Assembly (NCBI GenBank): GCA_964638875.1
Contig: CAZXBL010000007.1
Coordinates: 1-29,535, forward strand
Direction: 5' to 3'
DNA: 29,535 nucleotides
Source of the DNA: JALRHH01 sp964638875
GTDB taxonomy: Bacteria > Patescibacteriota > Saccharimonadia > Saccharimonadales > JALRHH01
Below the pieces are notes generated by a model. That model had not been told where the DNA came from. It was given only the letters and a program-made list of their open reading frames with translations, and made no database searches. This document shows positions 6,668 to 13,386 of the stretch, one piece after another; position 1 is the first letter of the stretch; each line of letters opens with the position of its first letter. A program made the position numbers and the translations under genes.

Positions 6668-7264
6668 CTACTGTTTGGCGCTTGCCAGTAAACCGGCTGC
6701 GTTGAATTGATCAGACAGGGTCTGTTTCAATTTTTTACTATCGGCCTTGTCATAGGCTGTTTTCAGTGATTTCTGATAAGTAACGAGTTGTGTTTGTATC
6801 GTTTCGATAAATACCTCGTCAAATTTGTTGGCTTGTTCAGCTGCGGTGAGGGCAGTGTCAGTCTTGGGATTTTTGCCCAGAGCCAATTCTTTGGTAGATA
6901 CTTTCACACCGGCAGATTTTAATGAGGCGACAAGTGTAGACTGATCGGATTGCAGCGTCAGATTTACAGTAGTGGCAAGGTTTTTGGCGCTGGAACTTTG
7001 GGCGCGGGTGACGCCTAGTTCACTCACACGGACTAATTCAGCTTGCTGCTGCGCGACTTTTATCAGATCTGCTTTACCTGCATTTGCAGCGTTAGATATC
7101 AGCATAGACACAATGATTCCAATGACCAGTAATACGAGCACACCACCTACGACAATAAAAATCCGTGATTGCTTAGAATTCCCCCTTGGAACAAGCGGCT
7201 TTTTCTTGTTGTGTTCAGTATCCACAATAAACTGGTACGGATTGTGCTGAGGCTGCTCGTGCAT
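6668..7264 (-). CDS. Single-pass membrane protein with extracytoplasmic helical domain
   Basis: No family recognised with confidence. A cytoplasmic N-terminus of about 35 residues (Pro/Lys/Arg rich) leads to one membrane helix (RIFIVVGGVLVLLVIGIIVS, about residues 35-58), then an outside domain of about 140 residues that is Ala/Lys/Gln/Ser rich and predicted helical (ADLIKVAQQQAELVRV; LKTAYDKADSKKLKQTL). The pattern recalls helical DUF4142-like envelope proteins, but I cannot assign it. ATG 7264 is preferred over ATG 7270 because a -10 TATCAT (7277-7272) lies 7 bases before 7264. Such type II anchored proteins are common on CPR cell surfaces. Confidence 0.65.
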   Translation of the reverse strand: MHEQPQHNPYQFIVDTEHNKKKPLVPRGNSKQSRIFIVVGGVLVLLVIGIIVSMLISNAANAGKADLIKVAQQQAELVRVSELGVTRAQSSSAKNLATTVNLTLQSDQSTLVASLKSAGVKVSTKELALGKNPKTDTALTAAEQANKFDEVFIETIQTQLVTYQKSLKTAYDKADSKKLKQTLSDQFNAAGLLASAKQ

Positions 7265-7350
7265 AAGCATTATGATATATCTAACAGCGGTAAAACGCTA
7301 GTGCCACGGGCTGCTAAGTGCTATTGCTTGTCTCTTTTTTCGAAGTAGCG

Positions 7351-7465
7351 GATACTTATAACAGATATGGATGCCAGAACAGTCCTGTGGACTGTTTCTG
7401 TAGACGCGAGGGAACCGTCCATCATCAGAATAAATAAACTATATGGATGCAGTAGAAGAGATTAA
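7351..7465 (+). other. dnaG leader with hairpin and possible leaderless upstream ORF
   Basis: The 178 bases before dnaG hold -10-like boxes GATACT (7351-7356) and TATAAC (7357-7362). ATG 7367 opens a 32-codon ORF (starting MDARTVLWTV) ending at TAA 7465, 23 bases inside dnaG, so a ribosome on it would cross the dnaG start. It contains a perfect 8-bp hairpin AACAGTCC-TGT-GGACTGTT (7378-7396). The rest of the gap (7271-7350) carries the promoter of the minus-strand membrane protein and nothing else recognisable. Coding status of the ORF is unproven. Confidence 0.35.
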
Positions 7466-9200
7466 GTCACGGCTAAACATCGAAGATGTGGTGTCGGAGT
7501 ACGTGCAGCTGAAGCGGGCTGGGCGTAATTTCAAGGGGCTCAGTCCTTTTACATCCGAACGCACACCTAGTTTTATGGTTAGCCCAGAAAAGGGTATTTG
7601 GCACGACTTTAGTTCGGGCAAGGGTGGTAATATTTTTAGCTTCGTGATGGAAATGGAGGGGCTAGAATTTAAAGAGGCCCTGGAGCTCCTAGCCCGAAAA
7701 GCAAATGTGGATTTAGAGCAGTTCCGGGGCACTCGCGGTAGTGGTAATGCCAAGGTTAAGGAGCGTCTTTATGAAGCAAACGAAATGGCATGCAAATTTT
7801 ATCAGGTACAGTTCAGCAAGAATCAGACAACGCTGGAGTACGTATTCGCCAAACGCAAGTTTACCAAGGAAACAGCACTAGCATTCCGGTTGGGCTACTC
7901 GCCCAATAACGGCAGTGCCCTAATTGATTACCTTACAAAACAAGGTTTTACAGAGAAAGAATTAACCCAAGCCGGTCTAACTGCGCGCCGTTACCGCGGT
8001 GGTATTCAGGACATGTTCCGCGGACGTTTGATGGTGCCACTGGCTGACCAACAAGGCAGGATTATCGGTTTCACAGCGCGATTATTAGAGGATATTCCAG
8101 ATGCGCCAAAATATCTCAACACACCGCAAACACTTTTATATGATAAATCTCGTCATGTATATGGGCTACACTTGGCCAAAGACTCGTTAAGACGTGATGG
8201 CTCTGCTGTTCTGGTCGAGGGGAACCTTGATGTAATCGCCAGTCATCAAGTTGGCGTAAAAAATGTCGTCGCGACTGCAGGCACTGCGTTGACTGAGCAG
8301 CACCTCAAAACTATTAGTCGTTTTACAGGCGACTTACGTTTGGCGTTTGACCAGGACAAAGCCGGAATCGCTGCAACCGAACGTGCAATCCCAATTGCCA
8401 GCAAAGTAGGCGTTAAATTGAACATTATTTCTATTCCAGAAGGCAAGGATCCTGACGAACTCATAAAAAAGGATCCAAAATTGTGGGAGCAGGCAATTGC
8501 CAAACCAGACTATGCGCTTGATTGGTTGATCGGCCAGTATCAGCAGCGGCTCGACCTGGACAAAGCACACGACAAACGTGAATTCAGCGATGTTATGATT
8601 ACCGTCATCCGTCAGTTAACAGATACTGTCGAACAAGATCACTTTGTACGCAAAGTTGCCAAAATTTTGTCTGTGGCACCAGAGGAATTGACCAGTAAAT
8701 TGAACGAAACACCCTCGCAGCGTGCTACTCGCAAACAGAACACCCGTCAACCTGTTGAAATTGACAAATATGCCCTGGATCTGAAGAAAATTCAGGACAA
8801 GATTATGGCACTGGGGCTTATGCGCCCAGGAATTCGCGGTGACTTAGCGGGCATCAAGTCAGAGTTCTTGCCAGAAGAACAGGCACAGACGTTATTTGAC
8901 TACCTAAAACTGCACCCCGAGTTCGACGGAACGCTGAAAGGTGTTAAGGAATTGAAAAAAATCACAGAATACGTTAAAATAGTGTCATTACAGTACGAAG
9001 ATTTGTACCAAGATCAGGACGATGTCGAATTGAAGCAAGAGCTCAAACGACAAATGAATAGTCTCATCAAGCAATATGTAAAAACCAAAAATGCTGAAAT
9101 ATCGTACCAGCTAGAGCAGGCTGGCGGGGAGTACTCGTCAGAAATACTGCAGCAGGTCAATCAGCTAAACGCGCTTCTAAAAACCCACCAATCTGAATAA
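7443..9200 (+). CDS. dnaG: DNA primase DnaG without zinc-binding residues
   Basis: The enzyme synthesises RNA primers at the replication fork. The 585-residue product has the N-terminal domain in register (EEIKSRLNIEDVVSEYVQLK, then FKGLSPFTSERTPSFMVSP), the primase core, and a TOPRIM domain with LVEGNLDVIASHQ (catalytic Glu; EGN instead of the usual EGY), the TAGTAL loop and FDQDKAG. A C-terminal DnaB-interacting helical domain follows. The usual CPFH...HCFGCG zinc ribbon reads SPFT...HDFSSG: all four ligands are replaced although the flanking residues are conserved. ATG 7443 has no good Shine-Dalgarno. rpoD follows after 12 bases, a remnant of the classical macromolecular synthesis operon without rpsU. 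Confidence 0.95.
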   Translation: MDAVEEIKSRLNIEDVVSEYVQLKRAGRNFKGLSPFTSERTPSFMVSPEKGIWHDFSSGKGGNIFSFVMEMEGLEFKEALELLARKANVDLEQFRGTRGSGNAKVKERLYEANEMACKFYQVQFSKNQTTLEYVFAKRKFTKETALAFRLGYSPNNGSALIDYLTKQGFTEKELTQAGLTARRYRGGIQDMFRGRLMVPLADQQGRIIGFTARLLEDIPDAPKYLNTPQTLLYDKSRHVYGLHLAKDSLRRDGSAVLVEGNLDVIASHQVGVKNVVATAGTALTEQHLKTISRFTGDLRLAFDQDKAGIAATERAIPIASKVGVKLNIISIPEGKDPDELIKKDPKLWEQAIAKPDYALDWLIGQYQQRLDLDKAHDKREFSDVMITVIRQLTDTVEQDHFVRKVAKILSVAPEELTSKLNETPSQRATRKQNTRQPVEIDKYALDLKKIQDKIMALGLMRPGIRGDLAGIKSEFLPEEQAQTLFDYLKLHPEFDGTLKGVKELKKITEYVKIVSLQYEDLYQDQDDVELKQELKRQMNSLIKQYVKTKNAEISYQLEQAGGEYSSEILQQVNQLNALLKTHQSE

Positions 9201-9212
9201 GGAGAATTATTT

Positions 9213-10359
9213 ATGGCGAAAAAGGCTAAAGAACAACCAGCGGAATCACCGTTTGATGAAATAAAAAGAGTACTTATCAAGAATGCCAAAGCCAACGGCA
9301 AGATTGCCCAGCAGGATATCTTTGCAGTAATCCCAGATGTGCCAGAAAATGCTGAGGTCCTGGATGGTCTATACACTGAACTGGCTGAAACCAACGTGAC
9401 AATTACCGTTGACGAAGAGCCTGACGCCGTCGCTGATGGTCCAGTAGTTGCGCAGAGCGGTGAATGGGTCGCCGACGATGACGAAGAAATTGTCATCGAC
9501 GAAAAGGTTTACATGGATGACATCGCCGACGATTCGGTCCGCCTGTACCTCCGTGAAATTGGTAAGATCCCACTTTTGAACGCAGAAGAGGAGTTAGCAT
9601 TGGCTAACCAAGTTGTCGCCGGTGACAAACGTGCCAAGGACAAAATGGCAGAAGCAAACATGCGTCTGGTTGTGTCCATTGCCAAGCGATATGTTGGTCG
9701 TGGTTTANNNNNNNNNNCTACTTGACCTCATCCAAGATGGAAACACTGGTCTACTGCTTGCAGTTGAATTGTTCGACCCAGAAAAAGGATTCAAATTCTC
9801 TACCTATGCAACTTGGTGGATTCGTCAGGCAATTACACGTGCAATCGCTGACCAAGCCCGTACCATTCGTATCCCGGTGCACATGGTTGAAACAATCAAC
9901 AAATTACTCCGTACTCAGCGCCGTTTGACTCAGGAGCTCAACCGCGAACCTACCAATGAAGAAATCGCGGAAGCAATGGAAATCGAAGTTGATAAGGTTG
10001 AACACATCATGAAGATCAAGCAGGACATTTCGTCTTTAGACGCAAGCGTTCGAGACGACGAAGAGGATTCGGTCTTGGCTGACTTTATCGAGGACGAAGA
10101 TACAATTTCCCCAGAGGAATCAGCAACTAATCAACTTCTGAAAGAGCACGTCAAAGATATGCTCGGCGCCCTCACCGAACGCGAACAAAAAATACTGAAA
10201 CTCCGCTTTGGTTTAGAAGACGGCAAAAGCCACACTCTTGAAGAAGTAGGCCAGGAATTTTCTGTAACCCGCGAACGTATCCGCCAAATAGAGGCAAAAG
10301 CCCTAGCAAAACTTCGCAAACACAAAGACAGTAAAAAACTCCACGACTACATCAAGTAA
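9213..10359 (+). CDS. rpoD: Primary sigma factor RpoD/SigA, interrupted by an assembly gap
   Basis: This is the housekeeping sigma-70 that gives RNA polymerase its promoter specificity. The N-terminal 1.1-like domain is acidic; region 1.2 is DDSVRLYLREIGKIPLL; region 2 includes MRLVVSIAKRYVGRG, LLDLIQDGNTGLL, and 2.3-2.4 FSTYATWWIRQAITRAIADQ; region 3 follows (IPVHMVETINKLLRTQRRL); region 4.2 is VTRERIRQIEAKAL. AAGGAG (9199-9204) lies 8 bases before ATG 9213, overlapping the dnaG stop. Ten Ns at 9708-9717 change the apparent reading frame, but both halves are fully conserved, so the gene is almost surely intact with about 380 residues. Confidence 0.95.
9708..9717. other. Assembly gap (10 N) inside rpoD
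   Basis: The run separates GRGL from LLDLIQDGN in sigma region 2. The family has two residues between GRGL and LDLIQ, one of which is the Leu right after the run, so about 3 real bases are expected. Ten is a placeholder, which explains the frame change. Confidence 0.95.
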
Positions 10360-10371
10360 ACGAGCCCAGTC

Positions 10372-10812
10372 TTAGATAGCTACAGGTTCGGTGGGGAAGC
10401 CTTTTTTGAGGGCTTTGAGGATTTCTTTTTGCAATAGCGGGGTTCTGAAGTGAAGCTTTTCGAATTGTTTTAAAGGCGCCCAGTAAGGGGTGTGCATATT
10501 CATGCCGTGGCGGTTCATTTTTTCTTCCTCGGACCCGATAGTTAGCCCTACTGACTCGTGAGGCGCAACTTTGCATAAATAAATATACTGACTGTTGTAC
10601 GGCGCGGGGTGCTTTTCGGTATAGACGAGCTGATAGTCTGTAACGGTTAACCCGGTTTCTTCGCTTACTTCACGCATGACCGCTTGTTCTGGCGTCTCGC
10701 CCTCGGCTGCCATGCCCCCAACTAGCGTGTAGTAAATCATGCCTTGTTTGTTACGTTGCATGACGAGCAAGTTGTTATTTTCAATAATTATTGCGCGAGC
10801 GGCTATCTTCAT
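10372..10812 (-). CDS. Nudix hydrolase
   Basis: This predicted nucleoside-diphosphate-linked pyrophosphatase is probably a pool-cleaning enzyme. The 146-residue product has a complete Nudix box at about residues 33-55: GGMAAEGETPEQ, then REVSEETGL, fitting Gx5Ex7REUxEExGU. The N-terminal IAARAIIIENNNLLVMQRN is the usual first strands. It lacks hallmarks that would separate MutT from ADP-sugar or RNA-cap enzymes. TATACT (10824-10819) lies 6 bases before its ATG on the minus strand, so it is leaderless. Its stop lies 12 bases from the rpoD stop (convergent) with no clear terminator between. Confidence 0.92.
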   Translation of the reverse strand: MKIAARAIIIENNNLLVMQRNKQGMIYYTLVGGMAAEGETPEQAVMREVSEETGLTVTDYQLVYTEKHPAPYNSQYIYLCKVAPHESVGLTIGSEEEKMNRHGMNMHTPYWAPLKQFEKLHFRTPLLQKEILKALKKGFPTEPVAI

Positions 10813-10871
10813 AACCGCAGTATACCAGCAATACCTCTATACACCGGGCTTTTCTGGTAGAATAAGGCGGT

Positions 10872-11459
10872 ATGAAAATAATTGGGTTATCTGGAACGAA
10901 TGGTTCCGGTAAAGACACTATTGGGCACATGCTGACGGAACGGCATGGCTATTTGTTCATCTCGCTAACAGATATGCTCCGTAAAGAGGCACGTAATCGC
11001 GGCGAGGAACCCACACGTGAGGTGCTACGAACAATTAGTGCAGAATGGCGCCGTGAAAGTGGGCTGGGGGTTCTGATAGATAAGGCCATAGAACACCTAG
11101 AGGAGCTTGACGCGGATTTTCGTGGGCTGGTGGTTGCTAGTTTACGAAATCCTGGTGAGGCTGACAAAATTCACGAGCTGGGGGGCACAGTCGTATGGAC
11201 TGATGCCGATGCACATACCCGATACGACCGTATTCAGGCTCATGCATCAGAGAGAAATCGCTACGATGAAGATAACAAGACGTTTGAGCAGTTCTGCGCA
11301 GAAGAAGCTGCTGAGATGACGACAACTGGAGATTCTGCAACGCTAAACATGTCCGCAGTTAAGGAGCGCGCAGATATTTTTGTAGAGAATGATGGCAATG
11401 ATCTTGAGGCCTTCAAAGACGATGCAGAGCAAGCCCTAAAGCTCGAAAATGTTCTTTAG
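10872..11459 (+). CDS. P-loop nucleotide kinase-like ATPase
   Basis: The 195-residue product has a Walker A loop at residues 8-15 (GTNGSGKD) directly after the first strand MKIIGLS, then FISLTDMLRKEARNRG, a lid-like basic region (TRYDRIQAHASERNRYD), and LVVASLRNPGEA as a Walker B-like strand. This resembles the dephospho-CoA/deoxynucleotide monophosphate kinase group and its archaeal-type relatives, but the substrate cannot be named. TAGAAT (10858-10863) ends 8 bases before the ATG with no Shine-Dalgarno. Its last codons (ALKLENVL-stop) recur at 13342-13368. It overlaps the convergent TrmB-type gene by 4 bases. Confidence 0.75.
   Translation: MKIIGLSGTNGSGKDTIGHMLTERHGYLFISLTDMLRKEARNRGEEPTREVLRTISAEWRRESGLGVLIDKAIEHLEELDADFRGLVVASLRNPGEADKIHELGGTVVWTDADAHTRYDRIQAHASERNRYDEDNKTFEQFCAEEAAEMTTTGDSATLNMSAVKERADIFVENDGNDLEAFKDDAEQALKLENVL
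11433..11459 (+). repeat. Copy 1 of duplicated kinase 3' end
   Basis: This is the functional 3' end of the kinase-like gene, coding ALKLENVL-stop. It is repeated at 13342-13368 with 4 base changes in 27, all synonymous. The 15-mer AAGCTCGAAAATGTT is identical in both. The two copies bracket the TrmB/coiled-coil unit. Confidence 0.8.
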
Positions 11460-12208
11460 CTCTCATTTTTCTCTAGAGAACTCCGCATGTAGATAATAAC
11501 TTGGCGTAATGCTTCTGCGATTGTTGGGCTTTGAATAATTGTTGCCATCTGGGTTTCGCTAAAGGAGATAAACGCCACCTTATCGCCATAGACACTAACT
11601 TCAACAGGGGCGCTGTACACTGACTCGGGCATGATTGTTCTATGGAACAGCATTTTTTTATCGTCAGCTGGCAAAATTACGTCGAGGCCTTTTGGGGTAA
11701 GAATATACGAGTTCACTCCACGCTTTACGCGCTCGGCATGAAAGTCGGCAAAGAAAGTGGCACCAAGATGAGGTGTATCATTGCGTGTACGCAGTACGTA
11801 CACATCTTTACCATCCCGGAGTACATCAGCATAGACTTCGCGTATGCCGTCTAGCCCCTGGAGGTTACGGCTGCCTGGAATCTGAGTTGCAGCATAGAAT
11901 GCATCGATAAGTGGAGAGATATTTTGTTTTAGTAACTCTTCGTTTTTTGTAATGATACGTCGTCTTTTTTCGGCTAATGCCTCCAGGGCGGAGGGATGGT
12001 TTGCGCGGTATTTTATTTTTGGCTCTTCAGTTCGTGTCGCCAGCCCGAGGGACACTAGCTTATCGGCTACAGCGTACGCATTAGTTCTTGTTTCGCCGAT
12101 ATTGTTCGCGAGTTGGGCGGGGGACATTTCGCCACTTTCAATCAGCGCAAGGTAACCCTTAGCCTGACTCTCGGTTAGCCCAGTCTTGCGGAGAATTGAA
12201 ACATCCAT
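11456..12208 (-). CDS. TrmB-family transcriptional regulator
   Basis: The 250-residue product has an N-terminal winged helix-turn-helix (about residues 5-70: LTESQAKGYLALIESGEMSPAQLANNIGE, then RTNAYAVADKLVSLGL) and a short coiled region (ALAEKRRRII). A C-terminal effector domain follows, with GLDGIREVYADVLRDGKDVYVLR, as in TrmB-like proteins with a phospholipase-D-like sensor fold. Such regulators respond to sugars in archaea and are frequent in Saccharibacteria. ATG 12208 is chosen over ATG 12214 because the -10 TAATGT abuts 12214 and transcription should start close to 12208. It is divergent from the coiled-coil orphan and convergent with the kinase gene. Confidence 0.85.
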   Translation of the reverse strand: MDVSILRKTGLTESQAKGYLALIESGEMSPAQLANNIGETRTNAYAVADKLVSLGLATRTEEPKIKYRANHPSALEALAEKRRRIITKNEELLKQNISPLIDAFYAATQIPGSRNLQGLDGIREVYADVLRDGKDVYVLRTRNDTPHLGATFFADFHAERVKRGVNSYILTPKGLDVILPADDKKMLFHRTIMPESVYSAPVEVSVYGDKVAFISFSETQMATIIQSPTIAEALRQVIIYMRSSLEKNES

Positions 12209-12214
12209 AATCAT

Positions 12215-12243
12215 ACATTAGCAAAAAACTAGACATATGTCAA
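12215..12243 (-). promoter_or_regulatory. TrmB-type gene promoter with palindrome
   Basis: On the minus strand, TTGACA (12243-12238), a 17-base spacer and TAATGT (12220-12215) make a near-consensus sigma-70 promoter. The perfect 10-bp palindrome GACATATGTC (12232-12241) overlaps the -35, fitting autoregulation. Confidence 0.7.
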
Positions 12244-12288
12244 TTCTACTTTGACACATAAATTGATATTTTCTATCTGTAAAACTAA

Positions 12289-12334
12289 ATAGTAGTAATA
12301 CTATATTGACAAAAGTAACTAAAAATGAGATACT
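12289..12334 (+). promoter_or_regulatory. Promoter of the mini-ORF / coiled-coil gene, with upstream palindrome
   Basis: TTGACA (12306-12311), 17-base spacer, GATACT (12329-12334). A perfect palindrome ATAGTA-GTAA-TACTAT (12289-12304) ends one base before the -35 and may be an operator for the divergent TrmB-type regulator. Confidence 0.65.
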
Positions 12335-12340
12335 GTATGT

Positions 12341-12382
12341 ATGATTGAGCGCAAGCTCGATTTTTTAATTCAGGAGATATAA
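12341..12382 (+). CDS. Leaderless 13-codon upstream ORF (leader peptide candidate)
   Basis: ATG 12341 lies exactly 6 bases after the -10 GATACT, the commonest spacing of the leaderless genes here. It codes MIERKLDFLIQEI and ends with TAA 12380-12382, directly abutting ATG 12383 of the next gene. The Shine-Dalgarno of that gene (AGGAGA) lies inside the last codons and the GCAA-loop hairpin inside codons 2-7. This suggests translational coupling or an attenuation-type control. It is too short for statistical proof of coding. Confidence 0.45.
   Translation: MIERKLDFLIQEI
12345..12366 (+). terminator. Attenuator-like hairpin with U6 tract in the leader
   Basis: A 6-bp stem TTGAGC/GCTCGA (one G-T pair) closed by a GCAA (GNRA) tetraloop is followed at once by six Ts. 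It lies between the promoter and the Shine-Dalgarno of the coiled-coil gene, within the mini-ORF. The stem is short, so it may act only under slow translation or not at all. Confidence 0.5.
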
Positions 12383-13342
12383 ATGGCCCAACGAGTAAAC
12401 CCAGAATCATTAGCCGAAGTATACGATGCCTTGGATACAGTGAGACATGATCTGTATGAGCTCGATGTTGAACACGCAGAGCTTGAGACGGCCCTCTTAG
12501 GTGAAGCACACTCTCTCGTTGAAGAGGCGACAGCGCGAATGCTACTAGAGCATGACAGGAGAAAGCGTACTAAAGCAATTGAACAAAGACGAAACTATGC
12601 AACTTCTTCCATAAAAGGTATGTACCTGACTAAAGACGATGAGTTAATTGCTGAAGCTGAGTATTTGGCGCAGTATGATGACGACCAAAAAGCTTTGAAT
12701 GAGGCATCGTCACGTGTTTTAGGCTATCGTGCTATGGCGCGCAAATTAATGATAGCTATATCTCTGCCATCCGATAGCCCAGGCCAGGAGATAAAGAGTG
12801 CAAAAACCGTTACGAGTAATCCTAGAGATTTTGAGGCGCAGATGGCTGAAAGTATCGGTCCGATATATCGGATTAACCCAGAAGTAAAGCGTACAGACTC
12901 TTTGGGAAGAGTATGGATTAACTTGTGTCATCCTCGTGGTGTCTTGAGTGATTTAAGCCCCGAGCAAAGCCCAGAGGAAGTTACTACCAATGCAGGAGTT
13001 GTTGCGAACCTTGGCCAAGGCAGTATCAATGAAGATGAGGCTGGCGTAATGAGTGTTGAGTTTAAGGATGGCCGCGCTTCATTAAGGTTTGATAGATCGA
13101 GCACACTTTACCGTACCAATGAGCGGGGAGAGGTTTTAGTTATTAGGCCGACTAATGTCGTTGGAAGCGTTATGGATACACTATGCTATCAAGACCAAGG
13201 TCAATTGAATGGTGTACGCAGCCGGCGAAACGAAGCTTCTGAAGTCGCTCTAGCTGCAGCTGGGCAGCCTGGATCGATATGGGATACTTTTAATGACCAA
13301 CAGGGTAACCCTAGACCTATTAGTGTCGCTAAGAGGAACTAG
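12383..13342 (+). CDS. Hypothetical protein with N-terminal coiled coil
   Basis: No family recognised. The 319-residue product is soluble. Residues about 8-65 are strongly helical and charged (YDALDTVRHDLYELDVEHAE; EEATARMLLEHDRRKRTKAI), and a second helical stretch ends near 120. The rest appears beta-rich (GRVWINLCHPRGVL; VMSVEFKDGRASLRFDRS; RGEVLVIRPTNVVGS), followed by a polar tail. AGGAGA (12372-12377) lies 5 bases before ATG 12383. Its stop TAG overlaps the first base of the displaced kinase 3' end, so it lies inside the putative inserted unit, with the divergent TrmB-type gene as likely regulator. Confidence 0.7.
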   Translation: MAQRVNPESLAEVYDALDTVRHDLYELDVEHAELETALLGEAHSLVEEATARMLLEHDRRKRTKAIEQRRNYATSSIKGMYLTKDDELIAEAEYLAQYDDDQKALNEASSRVLGYRAMARKLMIAISLPSDSPGQEIKSAKTVTSNPRDFEAQMAESIGPIYRINPEVKRTDSLGRVWINLCHPRGVLSDLSPEQSPEEVTTNAGVVANLGQGSINEDEAGVMSVEFKDGRASLRFDRSSTLYRTNERGEVLVIRPTNVVGSVMDTLCYQDQGQLNGVRSRRNEASEVALAAAGQPGSIWDTFNDQQGNPRPISVAKRN

Positions 13343-13368
13343 CGCTTAAGCTCGAAAATGTTTTGTAG
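13342..13368 (+). pseudogene. Copy 2: displaced remnant of the kinase 3' end
   Basis: Codes ALKLENVL-stop in its own frame, exactly as the end of the kinase-like gene, with synonymous changes (GCC/GCG, CTA/CTT, CTT/TTG). The similarity extends weakly two or three codons upstream and is then lost; an in-frame stop lies at 13330-13332. It has no start codon. The polyprenyl synthetase promoter follows at once, suggesting the kinase gene originally lay directly before it. Confidence 0.75.
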
Positions 13369-13386
13369 CGAGGGTATACTGTAGAG

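Noticed and set aside
9213..10359. rpoD as a pseudogene or two split genes
   Set aside because: The break falls exactly at ten Ns and both halves are fully conserved; this is a gap-size artefact.
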